The position numbers and the translations under genes were made by a program. 35,548 nt of DNA, from contig SVBZ01000027.1 in NCBI GenBank assembly GCA_015058575.1, positions 1 through 35,548 on the forward strand. The letters run 5' to 3'. The DNA is from Pseudoselenomonas ruminantium. GTDB lineage: Bacteria; Bacillota; Negativicutes; Selenomonadales; Selenomonadaceae. This document shows, in pieces, positions 1 to 7,867 of the stretch (its first letter is position 1; every line of letters starts with the position of its first letter). The notes below the pieces were generated by a model. That model was not told where the DNA came from and did not search any database. It was given only the letters and a program-made list of their open reading frames with translations.

Positions 1-212
1 TGGCCAGCAGCTACTACTAACTAGAACGACACGATGTATTGGCGTGCCGCCGGCCTGCCCGGCACATGTATCTAAATACGTACTAAAGCAGCCGCGCGGG
101 TCATTTAGCGGGAGCGGAGAAAAAGTGCACCCGCCCCCACCAAAGCTGAGCTCTACCAAGGTTATTTTAACCACGAACTAACAGACAAACTGCAATTTAT
201 TTTTGCACAGTA
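1..212. other. Window edge with no recognisable gene
   Basis: I recognise no gene here. One plus-strand frame is open from base 2 to about 180, but it has no start with a ribosome binding site, and its proline- and threonine-rich translation resembles no family I know. A stretch near 145-165 read on the minus strand superficially resembles a tRNA D-arm, but no cloverleaf can be closed around it. Confidence 0.4.
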
Positions 213-252
213 AAAATCCCCCAGGGGATTTGGAAGCATCCTGGGGGATTTT
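213..252 (-). terminator. Intrinsic terminator after aspA
   Basis: A 13-bp perfect stem (213-225 pairing with 240-252, arm AAAATCCCCCAGG) encloses a 14-base loop. On the minus strand the right arm ends in a T run. It lies 34 bases beyond the aspA stop and is symmetric enough to work in both directions. Confidence 0.85.
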
Positions 253-285
253 CGGGGAATTTATAGAAAGTTCTTGGATAGCAGA

Positions 286-1674
286 TCAGCCGGCAATGCC
301 CGGGGTCGTCATCTGTTTCGGGGAAAGAATCTTCTCCATCTTCTCCTGCGAGATAAGCCCCTTCTCCAGGATGACCTGACGGACCGGTTTGCCCGTGTTG
401 TAGGCTTCCTTGGCAATCATTGCGGAATTCTCATAGCCGATGTGCGGCAGCATAGCCGTGACAACACCGACGCTCTTGTCGAGCCACTCCTGGCACTGCT
501 CTTTGTTCGGCTCAAGGTCGATGAGCAGTTTATCAACGAACGTATCAACAGCATTAGCCATGTACTTCATCGAATTGAACATGTTGAAGCTGATGACCGG
601 CTCCATGACATTGAGCTCGAACTGGCCGTTCTCAACGCCGAGGGAAACAGCGATATCATTAGCGATGACCTGATAGCAAGCCTGGTCAAGAACCTCAGCG
701 ATAACCGGATTTACTTTGCCCGGCATAATCGAGGAACCCGGCTGGCGTTTCGGCAGCTTGAGCTCGTTGAAGCCGCAGCGCGGGCCCGAAGCCATCATGC
801 GGAAATCGTTAGCCATCTTGATGAGTACGAGAGCCGTCGTCTTCATAGCGCTCGATACATCGGAGAAACCATCGGTGTTGTTCGTTGCATCGATGATGTT
901 GTCAGCCGTCACATATTTCTCGCCCGTGACTTCCGAAAGCGTCTCAGCGACTTTCTTGATGTACTCCGGCTCAGCATTGAGGCCCGTGCCTACAGCCGTG
1001 CCGCCCATGTTCATGACATGGATGCCATCGATGGCATGATCGATGCGGGCAATGCCGCGGCGGATGGACGAAGCATAGGAGCCCATCTCCTGGCCCAGCG
1101 TGATAGGTACAGCATCCTGCAGATGCGTACGGCCCATCTTGAGGATATCCTTGTACTCCTCAGCCTTCTTCTCGAGCTCCGTAGCGAGACGGTCGAGCGA
1201 AGCCGTGAGTTTCTTTGCCTTATGCGAGAGGCAGACCTTGATGCTCGTCGGGAAGCTGTCGTTCGTCGACTGTGCCATGTTGGCATGGTTGTTCGGGGAG
1301 ATGATATCATAGCTCCCTTTCGGTTTGCCGATGATCTCGAGGGCGCGGTTGCAGAGAACCTCGTTGACATTCATGTTGACCGACGTACCAGCGCCGCCCT
1401 GAATCGGATCAACCGGGAACTGGTCGAGCCATTTGCCTTCGATGATTTCGTCAGCAGCCTGGACGAGCGGCTCGCCGATCTCTTTCGGCAGACGGCCCGT
1501 AGCCATGTTAGCCATTGCAGCAGCTTTCTTTACCTTGGCAAATGCCTGAACGAAATCCGGATCGATGGTCTGACCCGTGATTTTGAAGTTATCAATGGCA
1601 CGCATCGTCTGAACGCCATAATAAACCTCATCCGGTACCTGAAGCTCACCAATGAAATCATGCTCTGTTCTCAT
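286..1674 (-). CDS. aspA: Aspartate ammonia-lyase (aspartase)
   Basis: This enzyme reversibly deaminates L-aspartate to fumarate and ammonia in the cytoplasm, supplying fumarate as electron acceptor in anaerobes. The 462-residue product has the usual length of the aspartase/fumarase superfamily. It carries the signature GSSIMPGKVNP near residues 311-321, the loop that holds the catalytic serine, and the TxxGQEMGSYA-type segment in the central helical region. The N-terminus (MRTEHDFIGELQVP) is typical of AspA rather than of class II fumarase. The start is preceded by AAAGGA about 12 bases upstream. The DASS carrier gene lies upstream on the same strand, but a 250-base gap and a separate promoter (1794-1822) suggest independent transcription. 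Fumarase C is the main alternative; the start and overall similarity favour aspartase. Confidence 0.95.
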   Translation of the reverse strand: MRTEHDFIGELQVPDEVYYGVQTMRAIDNFKITGQTIDPDFVQAFAKVKKAAAMANMATGRLPKEIGEPLVQAADEIIEGKWLDQFPVDPIQGGAGTSVNMNVNEVLCNRALEIIGKPKGSYDIISPNNHANMAQSTNDSFPTSIKVCLSHKAKKLTASLDRLATELEKKAEEYKDILKMGRTHLQDAVPITLGQEMGSYASSIRRGIARIDHAIDGIHVMNMGGTAVGTGLNAEPEYIKKVAETLSEVTGEKYVTADNIIDATNNTDGFSDVSSAMKTTALVLIKMANDFRMMASGPRCGFNELKLPKRQPGSSIMPGKVNPVIAEVLDQACYQVIANDIAVSLGVENGQFELNVMEPVISFNMFNSMKYMANAVDTFVDKLLIDLEPNKEQCQEWLDKSVGVVTAMLPHIGYENSAMIAKEAYNTGKPVRQVILEKGLISQEKMEKILSPKQMTTPGIAG

Positions 1675-1793
1675 AATCGTCCACGTTCCTTTCTTTTGGC
1701 TGCTGTTATCCCCCAGCAGTCACAAACAACATCATTGATAGTGAAACGTATTGTTTCTGATTCCTAGAATCATCAATCGCTTAACTTGCTATT

Positions 1794-1822
1794 ATTGTAT
1801 CATGTATACAAAATACACGCAA
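1794..1822 (-). promoter_or_regulatory. Predicted aspA promoter with an embedded TGTATACAAAATAC box
   Basis: On the minus strand TTGCGT (1817-1822) and TACAAT (1794-1799) are separated by 17 bases, a good sigma-A promoter. The spacer is almost exactly the 14-mer TGTATACAAAATAC (1803-1816, plus-strand reading). That 14-mer recurs with one change at 3551-3564, upstream of the two-component system. A factor bound here would cover the core promoter. Confidence 0.6.
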
Positions 1823-1858
1823 GTACAAAATTAATATTTTTTACTTTTTTGTCCACCC

Positions 1859-1885
1859 GAATTGTACATTATTGTAGTACAATTC
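1859..1885. promoter_or_regulatory. Inverted repeat between the carrier gene and aspA
   Basis: Perfect 9-bp arms GAATTGTAC (1859-1867) and GTACAATTC (1877-1885) flank a 9-base spacer. There is no T run on either side, so it looks more like an operator upstream of the aspA promoter than a terminator. A weak stem-loop at the end of the carrier transcript is the alternative. Confidence 0.45.
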
Positions 1886-1924
1886 AGGCAGGCAAATCAT
1901 TTTCCGCAACGAAATCACATAGGC

Positions 1925-3355
1925 TTACAACATGCCCAGTACTTTCATGACCGGCAGGCCAACGCCCATCCAGACCACGATATGCAAAACCGTGATGATG
2001 AAGCCGATTTTCCACCACTCACCCTGGCCCATGAAGTTCGCACCGAAGAATATCGGCGTAACGCCGCAGCCATAATGCGTGAGGAACGAGGCGCTATTGC
2101 AAAGTGCGCCCAAGAGGATCAGTACGCCGAGTACCGGTGCACCAGCAGCGACCAGAATCGTCGCAAAGGCCGCAAACAAGGCCATGATATGCGCGCTGTT
2201 GCTTGCGAGCAGATAGTGTGCAAACGTATAGATCAGGCAAAGGACGATAAGCATCGTCATCCACGGCATGCCGGCAAACTGTGCGGCCATAGCCCCAGCG
2301 AACCATTTCATCAGGCCGAATTTCGACAAGTAGGCTGCCATATTGACCAGCACGCCCATCCAGACGAGAACATCCCAAGCACCGTGCTGCTTCGTGATAT
2401 CCGACCAATCAAGGATTTTCGTCAGCAGCATCGCCGACAAGCCCAAGAGAGCGACAAAAGCCGAATCGATATGATGGATGGAGCCCGTAGCCCACATGAC
2501 GAGAGCAGCGATGAAAATCACGCAGAGAATCTTCTCTTTGAGACTCATAGTGCCCATTTCGCTGAGCTCTTTCTTGGCCAGCTGCATCGTCTCCGGGGAA
2601 TCCTGGATTTCCGGATTGATGAGCTTATAGAGGATGGCCGGCGTCGCAATGGTCAGGATGAGGCCCGGAATGATGCAGGCCAGGAACCACTCGCCCCAGC
2701 CGATCGACGTGCCGAACATCTCCTGTGCCAGCGTATTGCAAAGCACGTTGTTCGAAGCACCCGTCAGGAAGATGCAGGCCGACGTGATGACAGCCGCATA
2801 GGCACTGAACATCAGGAAGGCGCCCGTGCGCTTGTTCTTGCCCGTCTCCGCATCAGAGCCGATCGCCGCCGTGACACTGCGGACAATCGGATAGATGATG
2901 CCGCCGCCGCGTGCCGTGTTGGACGGCGTGAACGGGGCGATGATGAAGTCCGCTGCACTCATGACATAAGCGACGCGCAGCGTGCTGCTGCCGAACTTCG
3001 AGAGCAGAATGTAAGAAATGCGCTTGCCAAGGCCCGTCTTGATGAAGCCCTCAGCAAACATGAATGCCGATACGATCAGCCAGATCGTCGTATTCGAAAA
3101 ACCAGCCAGGGCCTCGCCCGGCTTCATGATGCCGAGTACCGGCAGCAATGCACAGGCGATGATAGCGATAGCACCGATTGGCATCGGCTGCAGGATGAAG
3201 CCTGCGATAGTCGCGATGAATACGGCAAGCAGGCCCCAGGCCTGCGGGCCGACACCAGCCGGTGCCGGAATGAACCAGATGATTGCACCAATGGCCACAC
3301 ACATCAGGCCACGCACCAGGGGACTTAGCCCTTGGCTTTGCTTTTGTTCAGACAT
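1925..3355 (-). CDS. DASS-family dicarboxylate transporter (CitT/TtdT-like)
   Basis: This is a predicted inner-membrane carrier of the divalent anion:sodium symporter family, probably for C4-dicarboxylates or citrate/tartrate-type anions. The 476 residues are strongly hydrophobic, with about 12 membrane segments. The paired substrate- and sodium-binding loops show the family's SNT-type motifs: PFTPSNTARGGG near 141-152, TGASNN at 198-203 and ASNSAH at 384-389. The PFTPSNTARGGG form is typical of the CitT/TtdT/2-oxoglutarate-malate antiporter branch. The start has a strong GGAGGG site 7 bases upstream. Its place beside aspartase suggests fumarate or aspartate uptake with succinate export, but substrate and mode (symport or antiport) cannot be read from the sequence. 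Confidence 0.88.
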   Translation of the reverse strand: MSEQKQSQGLSPLVRGLMCVAIGAIIWFIPAPAGVGPQAWGLLAVFIATIAGFILQPMPIGAIAIIACALLPVLGIMKPGEALAGFSNTTIWLIVSAFMFAEGFIKTGLGKRISYILLSKFGSSTLRVAYVMSAADFIIAPFTPSNTARGGGIIYPIVRSVTAAIGSDAETGKNKRTGAFLMFSAYAAVITSACIFLTGASNNVLCNTLAQEMFGTSIGWGEWFLACIIPGLILTIATPAILYKLINPEIQDSPETMQLAKKELSEMGTMSLKEKILCVIFIAALVMWATGSIHHIDSAFVALLGLSAMLLTKILDWSDITKQHGAWDVLVWMGVLVNMAAYLSKFGLMKWFAGAMAAQFAGMPWMTMLIVLCLIYTFAHYLLASNSAHIMALFAAFATILVAAGAPVLGVLILLGALCNSASFLTHYGCGVTPIFFGANFMGQGEWWKIGFIITVLHIVVWMGVGLPVMKVLGML

Positions 3356-3442
3356 GATAGTCCCTCCTCATAATTCCGTTCCATCAGCCTTTTCCGTGTT
3401 TCTGACCTTTCCTACGATAAGAATTGACTAATGGTTTGATTG

Positions 3443-3471
3443 ATGATATTAATATAACTAACCGACTACAA
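3443..3471 (-). promoter_or_regulatory. Predicted promoter of the DASS transporter gene
   Basis: On the minus strand TTGTAG (3466-3471) and TATCAT (3443-3448) are separated by 17 bases. This gives a leader of about 80 bases before the transporter start. The match is moderate. Confidence 0.45.
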
Positions 3472-3550
3472 GAAACTACAGAATCCGACACATTAACGAC
3501 AAATATTTTTTGATAATTTTATATTATCTCTAAGAGCATACATTTATACG

Positions 3551-3564
3551 TGTATACAGAATAC
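3551..3564. promoter_or_regulatory. TGTATACAGAATAC box upstream of the two-component operon
   Basis: This 14-mer differs at one base from the box inside the aspA promoter (1803-1816). It overlaps a small palindrome, TATACGTGTATA (3546-3557). Recurrence at the aspA promoter and just before the sensor kinase gene suggests a shared regulator, perhaps the response regulator encoded next door. No clear -35/-10 pair for the kinase gene could be fixed. Confidence 0.4.
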
Positions 3565-3602
3565 CTAATACATCTAACCGCTGCTTCGCAAAGGAGTACA
3601 CC

Positions 3603-4943
3603 ATGTTTGATACCAAGCCCACACGCCGCGACTGGCTCATATTCCTATTCATGCTCATCCTCGTGCCACTGGCCGGTGAGCCTAAAATCCATCCGTTCAC
3701 GGGCGACTTTGCCAATTTCCGCGTGAGCTTCGGCTCACCGGTCTTCCTGCTGTTCCTGCTTTGGCTGCAGCCCTTCCCGCGCTTGTTCACTGGCACCTGC
3801 GCCGGCCTCACGGTCATGCTGTTCCGCACAGCACTCGATGTCTGCCTCTACGGCCAGCCGCTGGGCGATTCCTTTGCCCTGCATGTACCGACTTTCTTCT
3901 ATTATTTTGGCTATGCGCTGTTCTTCGCGCTGCCGCAGCTCACACATAAATCCATCTATGCCCAGGCCCTTGAGATTGCCTTTTGGGCCATCATCGCTGA
4001 GGTATTCGCCAGCGTTGCCGAGCTGGCAGCCATGAACGCGATCGCCTACCAGGAAAGCTATCAGTTCACGCTCGGCATGCTTGGCCGGCTGGTGCTCATC
4101 GCCGTCTTCCGCTGCTTCTTCATTCTCTCGTTCTTCTTCCTGTTCCAGCTCTACAACACCGAGGTGCGGCTGGCGCGCAAGACCAAAGAGCAGCACCGGC
4201 TCTCGCTACTGATCTCAAGCCTTTATGAAGAGGCCTTCGAGCTGCGCTGCGCCCTGCGCAGTGCCGAAGATGTCACGCACGACTGCTATCAGATCTACGA
4301 CGCCGTCAAGACACTCGCCCATACGCCCCAGCAGCAAGCCATTGCGCAGGAACTGCTGCGCATCGCCGGCCAGTGCCACGAAATCAAGAAGACCCATCAG
4401 CGCATCTATGCAGGCCTGCAGGAGCTCACGAACAACCGCCATGTCGAAGACTACCTGCCGCCCGACCAGATTGTCCGGCTGCTCGTGCATACGCAGGAAA
4501 AATACGCGCGCTCGCTGAATAAGAAAATTAACTTCCATAGTGAAGTGCCGCGCGGCCTGCCGCCACTGCATGTATTCCTGCTGCTGTCCCTGCTCGGCAA
4601 TCTCGTCGCCAACGCTGTCGAGGCCATCCAAGGCCAAGGCCTGGTATCCATCCGCGTAAGCGGCGGCCAGGGCGACGATAAACTCAGCATCCATATTGGC
4701 AACACAGGCAGCGCCATTCCGCCGCACCGTCTGTCCCGGATTTTCCATCCGGGCTATACGACAAAATTCGACAGTACCGGCAAAGCCTCCAGCGGCGTCG
4801 GGCTTACCTATGTCCGCCATCAGGTGGAAAATCTCGGCGGCACGATTGCCATCGACTCCGACGGGCAGAACACCGTCACCTGTGACATCGTCCTGCCCTG
4901 CCACAAGCTCCACAAAAACGACACGAAAGGAAATCAACCATGA
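3603..4943 (+). CDS. Membrane sensor histidine kinase, GlnK (YcbA)-like
   Basis: Predicted sensor of a two-component system. The first ~185 of 446 residues are a hydrophobic multi-pass sensor region with about six membrane segments and no extended extracellular domain. A short helical region follows, then a GHKL ATPase domain. Its N-box is NLVANAVEAI from residue 333, its D/G1 region GNTGSAIP near 366, and its G2 region SGVGLTYVRHQ near 397. The phosphoacceptor is probably His259 in CHEIKK, in a short SpoB-like helical hairpin rather than a classical HisKA H-box; this is an inference. AAAGGAG lies 7 bases before the start. The stop overlaps the response regulator start by 4 bases (ATGA), so the two are co-translated. 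The partner's YcbB-type output domain points to the GlnK/GlnL class, which in Bacillus controls glutamine use. Here the neighbours suggest a dicarboxylate or aspartate signal. Confidence 0.82.
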   Translation: MFDTKPTRRDWLIFLFMLILVPLAGEPKIHPFTGDFANFRVSFGSPVFLLFLLWLQPFPRLFTGTCAGLTVMLFRTALDVCLYGQPLGDSFALHVPTFFYYFGYALFFALPQLTHKSIYAQALEIAFWAIIAEVFASVAELAAMNAIAYQESYQFTLGMLGRLVLIAVFRCFFILSFFFLFQLYNTEVRLARKTKEQHRLSLLISSLYEEAFELRCALRSAEDVTHDCYQIYDAVKTLAHTPQQQAIAQELLRIAGQCHEIKKTHQRIYAGLQELTNNRHVEDYLPPDQIVRLLVHTQEKYARSLNKKINFHSEVPRGLPPLHVFLLLSLLGNLVANAVEAIQGQGLVSIRVSGGQGDDKLSIHIGNTGSAIPPHRLSRIFHPGYTTKFDSTGKASSGVGLTYVRHQVENLGGTIAIDSDGQNTVTCDIVLPCHKLHKNDTKGNQP

Positions 4944-5812
4944 ATATCCTGCTTATCGACGACGACGAAGCCATCCGCATGATGCTCCAGGACATCATCG
5001 AAGACTACAATCTCGGTGAAGTCGTGGCCAGCCTGCCCTCCGCGGCGGAACTTACCAATAGCCTGCTGGCCCTGCACCATGTCGACATCCTGATCATCGA
5101 CATGCTGATGCCCGGCATCGACGGCATCGCCGCCGTCAGCCAGATAAAAAAAGACTTTGCCGGCAAAATCATCATGCTCTCACAAGTCGAGAGCAAAGAT
5201 CTCGTCGGCAAAGCCTATGAACAGGGCGTGAACTACTACATCACCAAGCCCTTGAACCGCAATGAAATTGTCAGCGTCATCAAAAGTGTCAGCGAACATC
5301 TGCGGCTTGAATCGTTTGCCCATAATCTCCAAAGCTCACTGGCCAGCCTCACGCCGCAGTCAATGGCTGCACCAGCCCCCGCTCCCTCCCCAGCACAAAA
5401 AGGAACGGCGCTGCTGCAGGAGCTGGGCATAGCAAACGCCCCCGGCGCACAGGATCTTTTGGATATCATCAGCTATCTCACGCGCCATCCCGGCATGAAT
5501 CCAAGTCTCAAGCAGCTCTTCACCAATGTCGCCAGCGAGCGCCCTGCCACCAGCGATGCGCCCCGCGAAGCTAAGGCCATGGAGCAGCGCCTGCGCCGCA
5601 CCATCTATCAGGCGCATGTCCACCTCGCCACGCTCGGTGCCGTCGACTACACAAATCCCCGTTTTGAAGAATACGCACCTATCTACTTCGACTACAGCGA
5701 CATCCGCAATACCATGCGGCTCATCGAAAACGATGAAAAGCCCTCGCTGTCGCAGGTACATATCAACACGAAAAAATTCATCTTCGCCCTCTACGACGCC
5801 ATCACGCGCTGA
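4940..5812 (+). CDS. Response regulator with YcbB/GlnL-type output domain
   Basis: Partner of the preceding kinase. Residues 1-120 form a receiver domain with the acidic pair Asp8/Asp9, phosphoacceptor Asp54 in LIIDMLMPG, the Ser81 switch position and Lys103 in ITKP. A proline/alanine-rich linker (about 140-160) leads to a C-terminal domain (about 165-288) with the pattern of the YcbB domain of GlnL-type regulators, ending in HINTKKFIFALYDAITR. I see no OmpR-, NarL- or LytTR-type helix-turn-helix. Its 3' end overlaps the convergent LysR gene by 11 bp with no terminator between them, so the two transcripts may interfere. The likely targets are the nearby transporter and aspA genes, which share a sequence box with this operon; that is inference. 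Confidence 0.85.
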   Translation: MNILLIDDDEAIRMMLQDIIEDYNLGEVVASLPSAAELTNSLLALHHVDILIIDMLMPGIDGIAAVSQIKKDFAGKIIMLSQVESKDLVGKAYEQGVNYYITKPLNRNEIVSVIKSVSEHLRLESFAHNLQSSLASLTPQSMAAPAPAPSPAQKGTALLQELGIANAPGAQDLLDIISYLTRHPGMNPSLKQLFTNVASERPATSDAPREAKAMEQRLRRTIYQAHVHLATLGAVDYTNPRFEEYAPIYFDYSDIRNTMRLIENDEKPSLSQVHINTKKFIFALYDAITR

Positions 5813-6770
5813 TTTCCGGCCGCCCGTAAAGCGCCAGGCTGCAAGCAAGGAACCCCTCCATGGCCTTCGTCCGGTAGCCGCGCTTCTTGACCGCCAGGAA
5901 GGTCTGGCGCGTTGCCAGCTCACCACTCAGCCGGTAATAGACCAAAGCCTCGGTCGGCGCGGCCAGGCGCACCAGCGTATCGGTCAAAAACGTCGGCCCG
6001 AGTCCCTGCCGGGCCATATGGAACGCCGTCATCAGCTGGTTGAGATACAACCTGACCTGCGGCGTGACCTTGGCTGCCTGAAAAAGCCCCTTGGCCCGCC
6101 GGTGCATATCGTTGCCCTTGCCGAGCAGCAAGAACGGCTCCTCCGCAAATGCCGCCAGCGAAACCGGCTGCACCGTACCATCGCGATGACGCCCCGCCAG
6201 GATATCCTCACGCCTGAGCCTGCACGCCTTCAGCTCCGACCGTGCATTGATAGCCAGCCCCGCCGGCACTGCCAATAGCAGCTGATCCGTATAGAACGGC
6301 AGGATATCATAAAGCGACGCATCATAGATTCCGCTGTCGACGATGACATCCAGTTCGCCGTTGGCCAGCTTGTGATACAGATCCGCAGAATCCGACTCCG
6401 TCACCGTGAGCCGGATCTGCGGATATTTTTTGCTGAACGCCTCAATCATCGGCGGCAGGAAACAGGACGCAAAGAAATTCGTCCCGCCCAGCTGCAGCGT
6501 GCCGCTGGCCAGTCCTGCCAGATCTCCGCAATAGCGCTCCAGGTCGCGCTGGATGCGGTAGATGCGTTCTGCTGCCTCGATATACGCCTTGCCCGCATCG
6601 GTCAGCTGCAGCGGACTCCGGCTGCGGTCGAAAAGCGGCAGGCCGATTTCCGCCTCCACGCGCTTGATTGCCGCCGACAAAGCTGGCTGGGAAACGAACA
6701 AGCGCCGCGCTGCCGCCGAAAAACTGCGCGCCTGCCAAACGGCATAGACATAATCCATTCCACTAATCAT
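5802..6770 (-). CDS. LysR-family transcriptional regulator
   Basis: A LysR-type regulator of 322 residues. The N-terminal winged helix-turn-helix reads FSAAARRLFVSQPALSAAI, followed by a linker helix and a periplasmic-binding-like effector domain (about 90-300). I chose the ATG at 6770 because AAGGAG lies 9 bases upstream; an in-frame ATG 57 bases earlier has no ribosome binding site and would add an unlikely lysine/tyrosine-rich tail. It is divergent from the amino-acid racemase gene across a 163-base AT-rich gap, the usual arrangement of a LysR regulator and its target. The co-inducer could be aspartate, glutamate or a related acid, but nothing in the sequence fixes it. Confidence 0.92.
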   Translation of the reverse strand: MISGMDYVYAVWQARSFSAAARRLFVSQPALSAAIKRVEAEIGLPLFDRSRSPLQLTDAGKAYIEAAERIYRIQRDLERYCGDLAGLASGTLQLGGTNFFASCFLPPMIEAFSKKYPQIRLTVTESDSADLYHKLANGELDVIVDSGIYDASLYDILPFYTDQLLLAVPAGLAINARSELKACRLRREDILAGRHRDGTVQPVSLAAFAEEPFLLLGKGNDMHRRAKGLFQAAKVTPQVRLYLNQLMTAFHMARQGLGPTFLTDTLVRLAAPTEALVYYRLSGELATRQTFLAVKKRGYRTKAMEGFLACSLALYGRPEISA

Positions 6771-6807
6771 GAATATTTTCTCCTTATCCTTATAATATTT
6801 TTTTATA

Positions 6808-6858
6808 TAATTGTTAAAGTTATACATATTTGCTTATATCATACGCCAATGCTATGCT
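6808..6858 (+). promoter_or_regulatory. Racemase promoter with candidate LysR box
   Basis: TTGCTT (6830-6835), a 17-base spacer and TATGCT (6853-6858) make a plausible plus-strand promoter for the racemase gene. Just upstream, 6808-6824 is a near-palindrome of the ATAA-N9-TTAT type, the form expected for a LysR-type activation box next to -35. Confidence 0.5.
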
Positions 6859-6933
6859 AGAAGCAAGCAAAGAACAGACAACAATCCGGCAAACAAAAGA
6901 AAAGCACGCCCATAGAATAAGGAGGAACGCATC

Positions 6934-7653
6934 ATGAAAACGATTGGAATCATTGGCGGCATGGGCCCCATGGCCACCGTCGACCTCATGCAGAAAATCA
7001 TCTGCGCCACCGAGGCCCGCGAAGACCAGGAGCACATCCATATTCTCGTCGACAATAATACCAACGTTCCCGACCGCACAGCAGCCATTCTCGGGCAGGG
7101 CCCCAGCCCCGTTCCCGAACTTCTGAAATCAGCCGAGCGCCTGACCAGCCAGGGAGCGGATTTCCTCGTCATGGCCTGCAACACCGCCCACTATTTTCTA
7201 CCGCCGCTGCTGCCCTATCTGCAGATCCCCGTCATCAGCATGATCGAAGCAACGGCCGAATACTGTAAGACCCAGGGCTACCAGAAAGTCGGCCTGCTCG
7301 CGACGACAGGCACCTGCCGCACAGGCATCTACCAGCGCGCCCTCGAGCACGCCGGCATAGAACCGCTGCTGCCCACTGAAGCACAAGGCGCCGCCATCCA
7401 CGCCATGATCTACGACGGCGTCAAAGCCGGCAAAGCAGACTACGATACCCAGCCCGTCTGCCAAGCCCTGCACGAAATGGAAGCCGCAGGGGCCGAAGCC
7501 TTCATCCTCGGCTGCACCGAAATTCCCGTCGCGGTTGCCATGTACCATATCACTGGCAACTTCATCGACGCTACCCAAGTGCTCGCCGAAAAAGCCGTCC
7601 GCCTCGCAGGCGCCAACTGCCGCTCCCAGCTGCCGCAGCCAGCCGCCCGCTAA
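6934..7653 (+). CDS. Aspartate/glutamate racemase family protein
   Basis: A cofactor-independent amino-acid racemase that interconverts L- and D-aspartate (or glutamate) by a two-cysteine mechanism. The 239-residue product begins with the family's glycine-rich strand MKTIGIIGGMGPMAT. Both catalytic cysteines are present: Cys82 in ACNTAH and Cys194 in GCTEIP. Length is normal. The NNTNVPDRT segment near 41-49 resembles aspartate racemases (YgeA/RacD type) more than MurI. A strong AAGGAGG lies 10 bases before the start. It is divergent from the LysR gene and ends at a strong hairpin. With aspartase upstream, its likely role is to bring D-aspartate into fumarate production or to supply D-amino acid for the envelope; substrate preference is inferred. 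Confidence 0.88.
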   Translation: MKTIGIIGGMGPMATVDLMQKIICATEAREDQEHIHILVDNNTNVPDRTAAILGQGPSPVPELLKSAERLTSQGADFLVMACNTAHYFLPPLLPYLQIPVISMIEATAEYCKTQGYQKVGLLATTGTCRTGIYQRALEHAGIEPLLPTEAQGAAIHAMIYDGVKAGKADYDTQPVCQALHEMEAAGAEAFILGCTEIPVAVAMYHITGNFIDATQVLAEKAVRLAGANCRSQLPQPAAR

Positions 7654-7660
7654 AACAGCC

Positions 7661-7732
7661 TTATCCACAAAAATATCCACATATACACGCAAAGCTGTGC
7701 ATAACTTGTTGATTTCTCGTAAGTTATGCACA
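7661..7732. promoter_or_regulatory. Cluster of three consensus DnaA boxes
   Basis: TTATCCACA (7661-7669, plus), TTATGCACA (7696-7704, minus) and TTATGCACA (7724-7732, plus) all match TTATNCACA. A near match, ATATCCACA, sits at 7673-7681. Two of the boxes lie in the arms of the hairpin at 7691-7737. No dnaA or other replication gene is in the window. Confidence 0.45.
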
Positions 7733-7737
7733 GCTTT
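7691..7737 (+). terminator. Strong 17-bp hairpin after the racemase gene
   Basis: Perfect 17-bp arms (7691-7707 and 7721-7737, right arm AAGTTATGCACAGCTTT) enclose a 13-base loop and are followed by a short T-rich run. It lies 37 bases after the racemase stop and should end that transcript. Each arm also holds a DnaA-box sequence. Confidence 0.75.
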
Positions 7738-7750
7738 TACTTTCCTGTAA

Positions 7751-7861
7751 ATAAAAAAGCCACCCTCGACCAAAAGGGTGGCTTTTCACTGTCCACATAG
7801 CGGACTCCATGCGTTGCAGGCGGTCAACCCGCAACGCTACCGTTTATGCGTCTCTTAACCT
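7751..7861 (-). ncRNA. Predicted antisense RNA antitoxin (type I TA)
   Basis: A short untranslated RNA of about 110 bases is predicted on the minus strand. It starts near 7861 from an extended -10 promoter (TGCTATAAT, hexamer at 7868-7873) and ends at the intrinsic terminator 7755-7786. Its 5' end is the complement of TATGCGTCTCTTAACC (7845-7860). That sequence is repeated with one change over the start codon of the toxin gene (7939-7954), so the RNA can pair in trans with the toxin ribosome-binding/start region. The middle folds into a hairpin (arms 7811-7817 and 7831-7837). The terminator loop carries the complement of GACCAAA, which is exposed in the toxin mRNA terminator loop. No open frame of note is present. 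The arrangement recalls the par/Fst system of Enterococcus, but with divergent genes. Confidence 0.65.
7755..7786 (-). terminator. Terminator of the antisense RNA
   Basis: Perfect 12-bp arms (7755-7766 and 7775-7786, left arm AAAAGCCACCCT) enclose an 8-base loop holding GACCAAA (7768-7774, plus strand). The minus-strand transcript ends in a T run. The 32-base element is 26/32 identical to the toxin terminator at 8077-8108. Confidence 0.8.
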
Positions 7862-7867
7862 ACTGAT

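Noticed and set aside
130..200. Possible tRNA on the minus strand
   Set aside because: A D-arm-like GGTAGAGCTCAG is present, but no acceptor stem, anticodon arm or T-arm can be formed around it.
274..3328. Long plus-strand frames opposite aspA and the DASS gene, and similar frames opposite ptsI and the sigma-54 activator
   Set aside because: All are mirror frames of well-supported genes, rich in Arg, His and Asp, with no family motif and no convincing start.
6771..6827. N-terminal extension of the LysR gene
   Set aside because: The upstream ATG has no ribosome binding site and adds a Lys/Tyr/Asn-rich tail; AAGGAG marks the ATG at 6770.
7691..7737. Reading the 17-bp hairpin as part of the antitoxin RNA
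   Set aside because: The antisense RNA should end at 7755-7786 before reaching it, and the hairpin sits where a racemase terminator is expected.
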